The notes: generated by a model not told the origin, from the letters alone. A stretch of DNA of 64,000 nt from an uncultured Sutterella sp. (GCA_905202595.1 CAJKSP010000004.1:1-64000); one strand, 5' to 3'; positions 8,847-19,303 are shown, counted from the stretch's first letter. Translations and numbers: made by a program.

Positions 8847-9827
8847 ATGTCCGACACTCAGCACGCACGCGTTCTCATTCTCGGTTCGGGTCCTGCCGGC
8901 TGGACGGCTGCGATATACGCCGCGCGCGCCAACTTGAAGCCACTCGTCGTGACCGGCATGGAAGCCGGCGGCCAGCTCATGACGACAAGCGAGATCGACA
9001 ACTGGCCTTCCGCCGTCAACGGCATTCAAGGTCCTGCCCTGATGGAGCAGCTGCAGAAGCAGGCCGAACGCTTCGGCACGAAAGTCGCCTTCGACGTCAT
9101 CAAGTCCGCCGACCTCTCTCAGCGCCCGTTCGTTCTCGAAGGCGACATGGGAACGACTTTCACCTGCGACGCGCTCATCATCGCTACGGGCGCCTCTGCC
9201 AAATACCTCGGCATTCCCTCTGAAGCGGCCTACAAGGGCAAAGGCGTTTCCGCCTGCGCCACCTGCGACGGCTTCTTCTTCCGCGGCAAGCCCGTTGCCG
9301 TCGTGGGCGGCGGCAATGCCGCGCTTGAAGAGGCGCTCTACCTCTCGAATATCGCGAGCAAGGTGACGCTCGTTCATCGCCGCGAGCAATTCCGCGCCGA
9401 GCCCATCATGATCGACCGCCTGATGGAAGCCGTTCGCGCAGGCCGCATCGAGCTGGCGCTCAACCGCACCGTGAAGGAAATCCTCGGCGACGGCAAGTCC
9501 GTAACGGGCCTCGCTCTCGAGAGCACGACAGGCGAAGCGCCCCTTGAAGTCAGCGTTCAGGGCGTCTTCATCGCCATCGGCCACAAGCCCAATGCAGAGA
9601 TCTTCGCCGGCCAGCTCGAGCTTGAGAACGGCTACATCAAGACGCACGGCACGGGAACGCCAGCTTCCGGCGGCGCCACGGCCACGTCGGTGCCGGGGGT
9701 TTTTGCCGCCGGCGACGTTCAGGATCAGACGTACCGCCAAGCCGTCACAAGCGCCGGAACCGGCTGCATGGCCGCTTTGGATGCGCAGCGCTACCTGGAA
9801 GCGCTGGATGCGAAGCAGCAGGCCTGA
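8847..9827 (+). CDS. trxB: Thioredoxin-disulfide reductase TrxB
   Basis: TrxB uses NADPH and FAD to reduce thioredoxin (TrxA is encoded at 25.2 kb). The 326-residue protein has the FAD site LGSGPAG at residues 12-18, the redox-active CATC at 137-140, the NADPH-binding GGGNAALEEA segment and the C-terminal GVFAAGDVQDQTYRQ FAD motif. The ATG at 8847 follows an AGGAG by nine bases; upstream in-frame starts lack one. A long GC-rich hairpin follows the stop. The Smr-domain gene downstream is a common neighbour of trxB in related bacteria. Confidence 0.96.
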   Translation: MSDTQHARVLILGSGPAGWTAAIYAARANLKPLVVTGMEAGGQLMTTSEIDNWPSAVNGIQGPALMEQLQKQAERFGTKVAFDVIKSADLSQRPFVLEGDMGTTFTCDALIIATGASAKYLGIPSEAAYKGKGVSACATCDGFFFRGKPVAVVGGGNAALEEALYLSNIASKVTLVHRREQFRAEPIMIDRLMEAVRAGRIELALNRTVKEILGDGKSVTGLALESTTGEAPLEVSVQGVFIAIGHKPNAEIFAGQLELENGYIKTHGTGTPASGGATATSVPGVFAAGDVQDQTYRQAVTSAGTGCMAALDAQRYLEALDAKQQA

Positions 9828-9853
9828 TTGTCTGAAATCCCTCAATAGCGCCA

Positions 9854-9900
9854 GCGAAGCGGCGGCCGTCGGAACAATTCACCGGCGGCCGCCGCTTCGC
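9854..9900 (+). terminator. 15-bp hairpin after trxB
   Basis: A perfect 15-base-pair stem (GCGAAGCGGCGGCCG and its complement) with a 17-base loop, 27 bases past the trxB stop. No U run follows it, so it may stabilise the 3' end or act with Rho. Confidence 0.5.
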
Positions 9901-9988
9901 GTAAGTAAGAAGCCGCAGGCGCCAAACTGCTGCCGCAGCAGAGCAAGTCTAGAATTTTTCAAAGTTTTGACCCTTCACGAGGAATCAG

Positions 9989-10666
9989 ATGTCCAAGCAG
10001 TACCAGTCCTTTGCCGACCTGAAGTCGCTCGGCAAAGACATGAAGGCCCGAGCCAAGGCTGAAGAGCAGGCCCGCGCCGCCGCTGCAGCCAAGCATGCCC
10101 AGGACAACCAGGACGCCATTGCCTTTCGGCGCGCCATGTCCGAGCTGGGCGTGCAGAAGATGCGCAGCGACGGCAAGCGCGTTCTGCTGAAGCATGAGCC
10201 GCCGGCCCCTGCGCCTAAGCAGCGCGAAATTGAAAAGCAGGAAGTGCTTCAAGACTCCCTTTCCGACGAGTGCGACCCGGTCGTCTTCCTTGAAAGCGAC
10301 GACGGCATGCTGTTCCGCCGCCAGGGGGTTTCGCCCGACATCCCCCGCAAGCTGTACCGCGGCGAATGGACGGTACAGGCGCACATCGACCTGCACGGCC
10401 TCTTTGTCGATGAAGCGCGCGAAGCCGTGACGAAGTTTCTGCGCGACTGCCGCATCCGCGGCTACCGCTGCCTGCGCATCGTGCATGGAAAGGGCTACGG
10501 CTCCGTCGGCGGCCAGAGCGTGCTGAAGGAAATGGTGCGCCGCTGGCTCAAGCAGCGCGAGGAAGTCATGGCTTTCGTGCAGGCGCCGCCCCATGACGGC
10601 GATTCCGGCGCCGTCATTGTGCTGCTGACGCCCCAGGCGGCCGGACCGCAGCGTTTCTCGTCATAG
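9989..10666 (+). CDS. Smr-domain protein (putative endonuclease)
   Basis: A 225-residue protein with a charged, Ala-rich N-terminal half and a C-terminal Smr domain. The two Smr signatures are present: DLHG near residue 134 and HGKG near residue 165. Smr domains of this stand-alone class (E. coli SmrA/YdaL) are nicking endonucleases or bind branched DNA; others cleave mRNA at stalled ribosomes. The substrate of this one is not known. The ATG at 9989 has GAGGA six bases upstream. It sits between trxB and the TRIC-family gene on the same strand. Confidence 0.85.
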   Translation: MSKQYQSFADLKSLGKDMKARAKAEEQARAAAAAKHAQDNQDAIAFRRAMSELGVQKMRSDGKRVLLKHEPPAPAPKQREIEKQEVLQDSLSDECDPVVFLESDDGMLFRRQGVSPDIPRKLYRGEWTVQAHIDLHGLFVDEAREAVTKFLRDCRIRGYRCLRIVHGKGYGSVGGQSVLKEMVRRWLKQREEVMAFVQAPPHDGDSGAVIVLLTPQAAGPQRFSS

Positions 10667-10706
10667 CCTGGCTGCCGCCTGCGGCAGCGCGGCAAGGAGT
10701 CAGCCC

Positions 10707-11462
10707 ATGCTCCTCGACATCATCAACACCGCATTCATCGTCGACACGATCGGCATGCTCGGCTTCGCGCTCGCAGGCATTCTGGCGGCTCGAGGCCGCG
10801 AAGTGGATCCCGTCGGCATCTTCGTGCTGGCCTTCACGACCGCCTTCGGCGGCGGTCTGATCCGCGACATCATCATCGACAGCCGGCCTTTCTATTGGGT
10901 GGCGAACGACGAATACGTCTGGGGCATTCTGGTCCTCACATTCTTCGCGCCAAGGATTGTGCGCAATCTGCAGGACGAAACGGCGCACCGGCTCTATCTG
11001 TGGGCAGACGCCATCGGCTTGGGCTCTTTCTGCGCGAGCGGAACGCTCATGGCCGACAATGCCGGCTTCCCTGCGCTGCCGGCCGTTCTGGTCGGAGTCT
11101 GCACAGGCGTTTTCGGCGGTCTTTTAAGGGATGTCTTTCTCAACCGCATGCCGAGCGTGCTCTCGGACCGCAAGCCCTACGCAATCGTTGGCTTTTTCGG
11201 CGGCTGGCTGCTCATCGGCTTGCTGAAAATCGGAGTCAGTCCCAGCGCAAGCACGGCCATAGCGACCCTCTTCATCACGATCGTGCGGATGGGCACCTAT
11301 ACCATGGGCTATGAAATTCGCTACCGCACGCTGATCGCGCGGCAGATCTTTCCGGGCAACGGCCCCAAGCCTCCCCTCAAGCTGTACGAACGGCTCTCGA
11401 AGAAAACGACGCCGCGCCAGGACGGCGAGGCAAAGTCCGAAGATGAAAAAAAGCCTCTCTAG
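10707..11462 (+). CDS. TRIC-family (UPF0126) membrane channel protein
   Basis: A 251-residue inner-membrane protein with about seven hydrophobic helices in two repeats of the UPF0126 domain. Each repeat carries a Gly-rich GGGLIRD or GGLLRDVF motif (near residues 49 and 137), typical of bacterial homologues of trimeric intracellular cation channels such as E. coli YadS/YicG. These conduct monovalent cations in vitro; the physiological role is uncertain. The ATG at 10707 follows AAGGAG. The last codons are Lys- and Asp-rich and overlap the terminator of the convergent glnB gene. Confidence 0.85.
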   Translation: MLLDIINTAFIVDTIGMLGFALAGILAARGREVDPVGIFVLAFTTAFGGGLIRDIIIDSRPFYWVANDEYVWGILVLTFFAPRIVRNLQDETAHRLYLWADAIGLGSFCASGTLMADNAGFPALPAVLVGVCTGVFGGLLRDVFLNRMPSVLSDRKPYAIVGFFGGWLLIGLLKIGVSPSASTAIATLFITIVRMGTYTMGYEIRYRTLIARQIFPGNGPKPPLKLYERLSKKTTPRQDGEAKSEDEKKPL

Positions 11463-11470
11463 CGAGAGGC
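11446..11470 (-). terminator. glnB terminator inside the end of the TRIC gene
   Basis: On the minus strand, a GCCTCTC stem with complement GAGAGGC is followed by seven U residues. The U tract and half the stem are read on the plus strand as the last codons of the convergent channel gene. Confidence 0.8.
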
Positions 11471-11484
11471 GTCAAAGCGGCAGA

Positions 11485-11823
11485 TCAAACCGCTGCTTCT
11501 CCCGTTTCGCCAGTGCGAATGCGGATCACCTGCTCGACATTGAAGACAAAGATCTTGCCGTCGCCGATCTTTCCCGTATAGGCGGCCTTGACGATGGCCT
11601 CAATGGCCGTCTCGAGCATATCCTCTGAGACGACTGTCTCGATCTTGAGCTTAGGCAGGAAGTCGACCACGTACTCGGCGCCGCGGTAGAGCTCCGTGTG
11701 GCCCTTCTGACGACCGAATCCCTTCACCTCCGTGACCGTAAGGCCGTGTACGCCGACATCGGCGAGCGCCTCGCGAACCTCATCGAGTTTAAAGGGCTTG
11801 ATCACGGCGACGATCTGCTTCAT
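11485..11823 (-). CDS. glnB: Nitrogen regulatory protein PII
   Basis: PII is a trimeric signal protein that senses 2-oxoglutarate and ATP/ADP and controls glutamine synthetase adenylylation and nitrogen transcription. The 112-residue protein has the full T-loop with the uridylylation site Tyr51 in RGAEYVVDFLP, the B-loop TGKIGDGKIFV and the C-loop RIRTGE. The sequence is closer to GlnB than to GlnK by eye, and no amtB gene is adjacent, which also favours GlnB. A strong AAGGAGG lies six bases before the ATG. Confidence 0.92.
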   Translation of the reverse strand: MKQIVAVIKPFKLDEVREALADVGVHGLTVTEVKGFGRQKGHTELYRGAEYVVDFLPKLKIETVVSEDMLETAIEAIVKAAYTGKIGDGKIFVFNVEQVIRIRTGETGEAAV

Positions 11824-11870
11824 TGCTGCCTCCTTTTAGGCGTCCAGATGCGGGCGGCTGGCCGCCCCAA

Positions 11871-11905
11871 AGAAAGGAAAAGCCGGAGCCGAGAGGCCCC
11901 GGCTT
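11871..11905 (-). terminator. Intrinsic terminator of the 113-residue hypothetical gene
   Basis: AAAGCCGGGG and CTCCGGCTTTT form a stem on the minus strand, followed by a U-rich stretch. It lies between the hypothetical gene and glnB. Confidence 0.75.
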
Positions 11906-11937
11906 TCCAGCCGTATCGAGTCTAAAACGCTTCGATG

Positions 11938-12279
11938 CTACTTGGCAGCCTTTTCGGCAGCCTTGGCAGGCTTCTCAGCAGAAGCAGCCTGATCAGCCGC
12001 AGCCTTCGGGGCCGGCGTGCCGACGCGATACTCATAAAGCGAGACGTCGCGCACGCGAACACCGAACTTCGGGTCGTTGTTCGGGCTATGCCAGACATCC
12101 TTCTTCTGACGCCAAGCGTTGATGAAGGCGATGACATTGCTCGGCATAGCGGCGCTGTCCGTCACTTCATTGATCGTGAACGTCTGACCGCCGACAAGAT
12201 ACACAACGAGCTGATGGACGAAGGGCCCCTTCGGAGCCGCTTGCTGCTGGACCTTGTTTTCTGTCTTGTTATCAGCCAT
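11938..12279 (-). CDS. Hypothetical protein, 113 residues, Ala/Lys-rich tail
   Basis: I do not recognise this family. Residues 1-20 are polar. Residues 20-85 look folded, with a hydrophobic VHQLVVYLVGGQTF strand-like segment, a possible helix around NVIAFINAWRQKKD, and a closing VRVRDVSLYEYRVG strand. The last 25 residues are a repetitive Ala/Lys/Glu helix-like tail. There is no signal peptide or membrane segment. The ATG at 12279 follows AAGGA by seven bases. It has its own terminator, and a short perfect hairpin lies in its 5' leader, so it appears to be an independent transcription unit. Confidence 0.7.
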   Translation of the reverse strand: MADNKTENKVQQQAAPKGPFVHQLVVYLVGGQTFTINEVTDSAAMPSNVIAFINAWRQKKDVWHSPNNDPKFGVRVRDVSLYEYRVGTPAPKAAADQAASAEKPAKAAEKAAK

Positions 12280-12293
12280 TTCAAACATCCTTA

Positions 12294-12313
12294 CGAGAGG
12301 AGCTCGCCTCTCG
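12294..12313 (-). promoter_or_regulatory. Leader hairpin of the hypothetical gene
   Basis: A perfect seven-base-pair stem, CGAGAGG with CCTCTCG and a six-base loop, ends about ten bases before the AAGGA ribosome site of the 113-residue gene. It could affect translation or RNA stability; nothing more can be said from the sequence. Confidence 0.35.
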
Positions 12314-12318
12314 ATCAA

Positions 12319-12587
12319 AAGCCATGAATTTTCTCCGCCGTCAAGAGCGGATCAAAAAAAGCCCCCTGCCTTCCTACTGCGAAACGGTAGCTGCCATCTA
12401 GATCCAGCACCTCAAGAAGCTGGCCGCCGCCGGCCCCAAGCCGCCTGCCGCATCATGGGAAAGGCATGCACCTTGCACCCCTTCGAAGCGGCAGTTTGAG
12501 GAAGTTAGAGGTGCGATCTTAACACGTGCTTTCCAGATGCATTCACCGGCTTCCGCTTCACTTTGGAAGACTTAGGGTAAACCCTTA
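12319..12587. other. Intergenic stretch upstream of the hypothetical gene and downstream of glmM
   Basis: About 270 bases without a supported gene. It should hold the minus-strand promoter of the 113-residue gene and the 3' end of the glmM transcript. A small AGGGT/ACCCT inverted repeat lies next to the glmM stop, but its two-base loop is too tight to call a terminator. No tRNA-like or riboswitch-like pattern was seen. Confidence 0.4.
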
Positions 12588-13925
12588 TTATTTTACAGAA
12601 AGTGCCGTAGCCATGCGGTTCACAAGACGCTTGGCAAGTGCTAGATCGTCCGACTCGGCCATGATGCGCAGCAGCGGCTCCGTGCCTGACGGACGAATAA
12701 GAATGCGGCCGCGTCCTTCCACTTCGGCCTGCGCTTGGGCAACGGCTGCCATGAAGGCTTCATCGCCTTGCCAGTCATAGCCGGCCGGAATGGGACAGTT
12801 GACGAGAACCTGCGGCAGCAGATGCAGATCTGCCGTCAGCTCGGCAAGCGTCTTGCCGCTCTTTTTCATTGCGGCAAGCACCTGCAGCGCGCTCACAATG
12901 CCGTCGCCCGTCGTCTGACGGTCGAGCGCCAGGAGGTGGCCAGACGTCTCGCCCCCGTAGAGCCAGCCGCGCTCGAGAAGCTGCTCAAGCACATAGCGGT
13001 CGCCCACTTTAGCCCGTGCAAAGGCAACGCCGAGCTCGCTGAAGCGCTTTTCCAGGGCATAGTTCGTCATCAGCGTGCCGCAGACGCCGGCCACCGGACT
13101 CGACGCCATGCGGTCGCGCACAATGATGTAGAGAAGCTCGTCGCCGTTGTAAACGCGGCCGCAGGCATCCGCCATGATGAGGCGGTCGGCATCGCCGTCA
13201 AGACTCACCGCCACATCGCACTTGTGTTCAGCCGCCCATTCGGAGAGATGCTCCGTGTGCGTTGCGCCCACGCCTTTGTTGATGTTGAAGCCGTCCGGCT
13301 CGGCGCCGATCGTTACGACTTGCGCGCCAAGCTCATGGAAGACATCAGGTGCAACGTGATAGGCGGCGCCGTTTGCACAGTCGACGAGGATGCGCATCCC
13401 CTTCAGATCCGCTCCGCTCATGAACGTGGACTTGCAGAATTCGATATAGCGGCCCGCCGCATCGGACAGACGGCGCGCCTTGCCAAGCTCGGCCGAAGGC
13501 ACGCACGAATAGCCTCGATCGATTTCTGCTTCAAATTCCAGCTCGACGTCATCAGGCAGCTTGGCGCCGGCGCCCGAGAAGAACTTGATGCCGTTATCGT
13601 CGTAGGGGTTGTGGCTTGCAGAAATGACAACGCCCGCATCGAGGCGGAGCGCTCTCGTGAGATAAGCCACTGCCGGCGTAGGAATCGGACCGCAAAGCAC
13701 GACGTCAACGCCGGCGCTTGAAAACCCGGCCTGAAGCGCAGCTTCAAGCATGTAGCCCGAAACGCGGGTGTCCTTGCCGATCAGCACGGCAGCCTTTCCA
13801 TCTGCGCTGCGCCGCTTCAAAACCCGCCCGGCTGCCTGTCCGAGCTTCAAAACAAAATCGGGAGTGATCGGCGGCATGCCGACTTTGCCTCGAACGCCGT
13901 CTGTACCGAAATAACGTCGTGACAT
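12588..13925 (-). CDS. glmM: Phosphoglucosamine mutase GlmM
   Basis: GlmM converts glucosamine-6-phosphate to glucosamine-1-phosphate, feeding UDP-GlcNAc for peptidoglycan and LPS. The 445-residue protein has the start motif YFGTDGVRG, the phosphoserine loop SASHNP at about 102-107, the metal loop DGDADR near residue 243, the sugar-specificity GGETSGH motif near 323 and the phosphate-binding RPSGTEPLLR near 412. The ATG at 13925 was chosen over upstream codons because it begins the conserved N-terminus. It lies downstream of folP and ftsH, as in most proteobacteria. Confidence 0.96.
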   Translation of the reverse strand: MSRRYFGTDGVRGKVGMPPITPDFVLKLGQAAGRVLKRRSADGKAAVLIGKDTRVSGYMLEAALQAGFSSAGVDVVLCGPIPTPAVAYLTRALRLDAGVVISASHNPYDDNGIKFFSGAGAKLPDDVELEFEAEIDRGYSCVPSAELGKARRLSDAAGRYIEFCKSTFMSGADLKGMRILVDCANGAAYHVAPDVFHELGAQVVTIGAEPDGFNINKGVGATHTEHLSEWAAEHKCDVAVSLDGDADRLIMADACGRVYNGDELLYIIVRDRMASSPVAGVCGTLMTNYALEKRFSELGVAFARAKVGDRYVLEQLLERGWLYGGETSGHLLALDRQTTGDGIVSALQVLAAMKKSGKTLAELTADLHLLPQVLVNCPIPAGYDWQGDEAFMAAVAQAQAEVEGRGRILIRPSGTEPLLRIMAESDDLALAKRLVNRMATALSVK

Positions 13926-14024
13926 AGCTCTAATGATTTCCTTTGGTCCTGTGAAATGGAACGGAGCTGCCCGCTGCCGCAAAGCGAGCTTCGCCTGACG
14001 AAGCAAGCGCTTCGACACTCATGC

Positions 14025-14888
14025 TCACATTGTCGCGCTCCGCGTCGAAAGTCGGCGCTGCGCCATGCGGATGGCGCCGAGCACGGCCAGTGCATCTGCC
14101 GTTTCCCGAACGTCATGAACGCGAAGCACCTGAGCGCCGAGCTGAGCGGCAAGAACAGCGCCAGCGACGCTACCGGCCACGCGATCTTTGGGAGACTGAG
14201 CGCCAATGACGGCGCCGATGGATGATTTCCTAGAAATCGCAGTCATGAGAGGCTGGCCCGAAGCCGCAAAAGACGGCGTCGCCGCGAGAAGTTCAAAATT
14301 CTGCTCCACGCTTTTCCCGAAGCCAAAGCCCGGATCCCAGCAGATGCGCTCGCGTTGAACGCCTAGCCGCTCAAGCTCGCGTTGACGCGCACGGAGATAG
14401 GCCTCGACTTCAGCCGACGCATTCTGCAGCGGTTCGTTGATCGCTCGATGCATCACTACCAGACCGCACTGCGTCGCTGCCGCCGCCTCGATGGCGCCTG
14501 GTCGCTCGAATCCTCTGACGTCATTGAGAATGGCGGCGCCGAGCTCAGCCGTCTCCGTCATGATTTCAGGCTTTGACGTATCAACAGAGACGATGAAGCC
14601 TTCGAGCGCCAGCGCGCGCACAACAGGAAGCACGCGGCGGCGCTCCTCCTCGAGCGTTACAGCATCCTCGCTGAAGCCAGGCCGCGTCGATTCGCCGCCG
14701 ACATCAATGATGTCGGCGCCTTCATCGGCCAAGCGCCTCGCCCAAGCAAGCGCATCCTCCAATCGATGATGCTCGCCGCCGTCAGAAAACGAATCCGGCG
14801 TGACGTTGAGAATGCCCATCACCAGCGGACGAGCCGTCAAATCCAAGACTCTGCCTGCGCAGAGCCAGCGGGAGGCAAAGGAGGTCAT
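14025..14888 (-). CDS. folP: Dihydropteroate synthase FolP
   Basis: FolP condenses p-aminobenzoate with hydroxymethyl-dihydropterin pyrophosphate in folate synthesis and is the target of sulfonamides. The 287-residue protein has MGILNVTPDSFSDGG, DIIDVGGESTRPG, an NDVRG motif, the DPGFGFGKS phosphate loop, an SRKSSIG loop and a C-terminal RVHDV. The loop residues look wild type, so no sulfonamide resistance is suggested. The ATG at 14888 follows AAGGA. A 15-base-pair hairpin separates it from ftsH. Confidence 0.95.
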   Translation of the reverse strand: MTSFASRWLCAGRVLDLTARPLVMGILNVTPDSFSDGGEHHRLEDALAWARRLADEGADIIDVGGESTRPGFSEDAVTLEEERRRVLPVVRALALEGFIVSVDTSKPEIMTETAELGAAILNDVRGFERPGAIEAAAATQCGLVVMHRAINEPLQNASAEVEAYLRARQRELERLGVQRERICWDPGFGFGKSVEQNFELLAATPSFAASGQPLMTAISRKSSIGAVIGAQSPKDRVAGSVAGAVLAAQLGAQVLRVHDVRETADALAVLGAIRMAQRRLSTRSATM

Positions 14889-14934
14889 GCGGAAAATTCC
14901 TTTGAGAAACGGCGAGGCGAAGCCCTCTGAAGCA

Positions 14935-14979
14935 GAGGAAGGGCCGTTCAAGCTTGACTGGCTCGAACGGCCCTTCCTC
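14935..14979. terminator. 15-bp hairpin between ftsH and folP
   Basis: A perfect 15-base-pair stem with a 15-base loop, 20 bases past the ftsH stop. No U tract follows on the minus strand. It could attenuate read-through into folP or stabilise the ftsH mRNA end. Confidence 0.5.
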
Positions 14980-14999
14980 AATCGTTTTGCATGGCGCAG

Positions 15000-17060
<2,061 letters not shown>

Positions 17061-17321
17061 TTGGCGCTCCAAGGGGCGGACGAAGCTTGGCAGCTCCTGC
17101 ATCCGCCTGAAATGTCTTCGCAGCCGCAGTCTTGGAACCAGGGAAAAGCCCTTGCGGCGCGGCGAATTGGGCTATTTTAGCGGCTCGGCTCTGTCAGGAC
17201 TTTCGGAAGGCAGCGGCTTTTGGCTGGCAATGAGACAAAAGGCGCTTCAAATTCGTATGCGATTGTTGCTGCCCAGCGCCTGCGCGCTCAGCGCAGCCTC
17301 GGACTGAGCCAACCAGCCCTG

Positions 17322-17978
17322 TCAGGCCTTCGCAGGCTTGAGATGCCGAGCGACCAGATAGACTTCAGCGCTCGTATCGCGGGAGGCAGCCGGCTTTCGC
17401 ACCGCCACCTTCACAAAATGTTTCTTCAGCGCTTCGACGAACTGCGAGTAGCCGGAGCCTTGAAACGCCTTGGTGACAAAAATGCCGGAAGGCTTCAGAT
17501 GATCCAGGCAGAACTCCAGCCCAAGCTCATTCAGCAGCAGCGAGCGCGCCGCATCCGCCGCGGCGATGCCTGAGAGATTCGGCGCCATGTCGGAAAGCAC
17601 CACGTCGACCTTGTCTCCGTTTAGAATCTCGGCGAGCTGATCGGCAACGGACTGCTCGCGGAAGTCGCCCTGCACAAACGTCACGCCTTCAATAGGCTCC
17701 ATTGGCAGGATGTCCATGGCGATGATGCGTCCGCGGATCTGTCCCTTCTTGTCTGCCAGGCGTTCACGAACGACCTGCGTCCAGCTGCCCGGCGCGGCGC
17801 CGAGGTCCACCACGGTGAGGCCTGGCCGCAGAAGATGCTCCTTCTCATCGAGCTCAATGAGCTTGTAGACCGAACGGGCTCGGTAACCTTCCGCCTTGGA
17901 GCGCTTCACGAACGGATCATTAATATGCCGTTCGATCCATGCGCGGTTCGACCGGAGCTTCTTGCTTGAAACGGGCAT
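17322..17978 (-). CDS. rlmE: 23S rRNA 2'-O-methyltransferase RlmE
   Basis: RlmE (FtsJ/RrmJ) methylates U2552 in the A-loop of 23S rRNA, a late step in 50S assembly. The 218-residue protein has the SAM motif VDLGAAPGSW near residues 57-66 and the K-D-K-E type catalytic residues of the family: Lys near 37, Asp in LSDMAPN, Lys in VTKAFQG, and a Glu in the C-terminal strand. The ATG follows GGGAGGG. It is upstream of ftsH and divergent from yhbY, the standard arrangement in related bacteria. Confidence 0.95.
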   Translation of the reverse strand: MPVSSKKLRSNRAWIERHINDPFVKRSKAEGYRARSVYKLIELDEKEHLLRPGLTVVDLGAAPGSWTQVVRERLADKKGQIRGRIIAMDILPMEPIEGVTFVQGDFREQSVADQLAEILNGDKVDVVLSDMAPNLSGIAAADAARSLLLNELGLEFCLDHLKPSGIFVTKAFQGSGYSQFVEALKKHFVKVAVRKPAASRDTSAEVYLVARHLKPAKA

Positions 17979-18089
17979 CTAGGCCCTCCCTTACAAAGTT
18001 TTTCTACGTTCAGCCGCAATGCCGAAAGGCTTGCACCGCCCAAGCCGGGCGCCGCCGCTTCTGCTGCAGCTGACAGAGTATTGAATTTT

Positions 18090-18578
18090 ATGAGCGAAAT
18101 CACTCTTACGCGCGACGTCCGTCTCACGCTGCGCTCGCAGGCGCACCATCTCAACCCCGTCGTGCTTCTCGGCGCAAACGGCCTCACTGAAGCCGTAATG
18201 AAAGAAATCGACCGCGAGCTCAAAGCGCACGAGCTCATCAAAGTGCGCGTGCCAACTGACGACCGCGAAGAGCGCGAGTCCATCTTTGCCGAAGTGGCGG
18301 AAAAGCTGAGCGCCGCGCGCGTGCAGATGATCGGCAAGCTTCTGGTCTTCTGGCGCCCGAACGACGAGGATGAAAAGAGCGCCGCGGACCGCGTGCTGGA
18401 AGCCGCCGCAGCCGCCGGCCATCCTCACGAAGAAAAGAAGCCCGCTGCGCCTGCCAAGCCCAAGAAGATTGCTTCCAAAAAGCCGGGCGACAAAAAGAAG
18501 AAGGCAGAGCCGGCACCGCGCCGCCGCCGCATCAAGCGCACGCATCGCACGACGAAAAAGGCTGCGCTCTCCTCCTAG
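18090..18578 (+). CDS. yhbY: YhbY/CRS1-family RNA-binding protein
   Basis: YhbY binds pre-50S particles and is thought to help ribosome assembly. The first 95 residues form the CRM domain, with RSQAHHLNPVVLLGANGLTE and the GKLLVFWRP end. The remaining 65 residues are a Lys/Pro/Ala/Arg-rich basic tail that E. coli YhbY (about 97 residues) lacks. The ATG at 18090 is preferred to an in-frame TTG at 18081; neither has a strong ribosome site. It is divergent from rlmE, another 50S maturation gene. Confidence 0.88.
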   Translation: MSEITLTRDVRLTLRSQAHHLNPVVLLGANGLTEAVMKEIDRELKAHELIKVRVPTDDREERESIFAEVAEKLSAARVQMIGKLLVFWRPNDEDEKSAADRVLEAAAAAGHPHEEKKPAAPAKPKKIASKKPGDKKKKAEPAPRRRRIKRTHRTTKKAALSS

Positions 18579-18663
18579 CGCGCCTTGCCGAAGAGGCTTC
18601 AGGGCCCGCTTTCGACAGCGATGCCTTCGCCTCATCCAGCCTCAGCGGCCGTCTGAAGCCGCA

Positions 18664-18702
18664 AAAGCCCGGGTCGACTTTCGCCGCACTCCGGGCTTTT
18701 TC
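18664..18702. terminator. Bidirectional terminator between yhbY and greA
   Basis: AAAGCCCGG pairs with CCGGGCTTT, with a U run on the plus side and a shorter one on the minus side. It can end both yhbY and the convergent greA transcripts. Confidence 0.8.
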
Positions 18703-18758
18703 TTGAATGGCGCCGGCATAGCAGAAAGCGTATCTGCCGGAGCAGCCTTCAGGCTCGC

Positions 18759-19238
18759 TTATTTGTATTCGACTGATTCGATTTCGAACGACACCAAGCC
18801 CTTCGGCGCCATGTACTGAACCGTATCGCCTTCGTACTTGCCGATGAGCGCGCGGGCAATCGGGCTGGAAACGCTAATCAGGTTGCGCTTGATGTCAGCT
18901 TCATCATCGCCCACGATCTGGTAGGTGACGGAAGTGTCGTCGTCTTCGTCGTAGAGCGTGACCGTTGCGCCGAAAACGATGCGGTCGCCCGCGTTGAGCG
19001 TCTTCGGATCAATAACCTGCAGAGCGGGAATCTTGCCCTCGAGCTCGGCGATGCGGCCTTCGATGTGACCCTGCTCCTCGCGCGCCGCATCGTACTCGGC
19101 GTTCTCCGAGAGGTCGCCCTTTTCGCGCGCCTCAGCAATAGCAGCCACAACGGCCGGTCGCGCGGTCTTCTTGAGGTACTCGAGCTCGGCCTTGAGCTTG
19201 GCTGCGCCCGTGGAAGTGATAGGAATGCGGTTGAGCAT
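18759..19238 (-). CDS. greA: Transcription elongation factor GreA
   Basis: GreA enters the RNA polymerase secondary channel and stimulates cleavage of backtracked RNA. The 159-residue protein has the N-terminal coiled coil with the acidic tip REKGDLSENAEYDAARE (the catalytic Asp and Glu are present) and a C-terminal FKBP-like globular domain. Length and motifs are standard. It is separated from upstream gmhA by an intrinsic terminator, so it has its own promoter. In many proteobacteria greA follows carB, which is not present here. Confidence 0.95.
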   Translation of the reverse strand: MLNRIPITSTGAAKLKAELEYLKKTARPAVVAAIAEAREKGDLSENAEYDAAREEQGHIEGRIAELEGKIPALQVIDPKTLNAGDRIVFGATVTLYDEDDDTSVTYQIVGDDEADIKRNLISVSSPIARALIGKYEGDTVQYMAPKGLVSFEIESVEYK

Positions 19239-19303
19239 GTTGTTTTGAGAACCTGGAGCAACAAGCGGCCCGACCGCGCACGAAGCGTCAGCCGGGCTGA
19301 TGG

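Noticed and set aside
12574..12586. AGGGT/ACCCT inverted repeat as a glmM terminator
   Set aside because: The loop would be two bases, the stem five, and no U tract follows.
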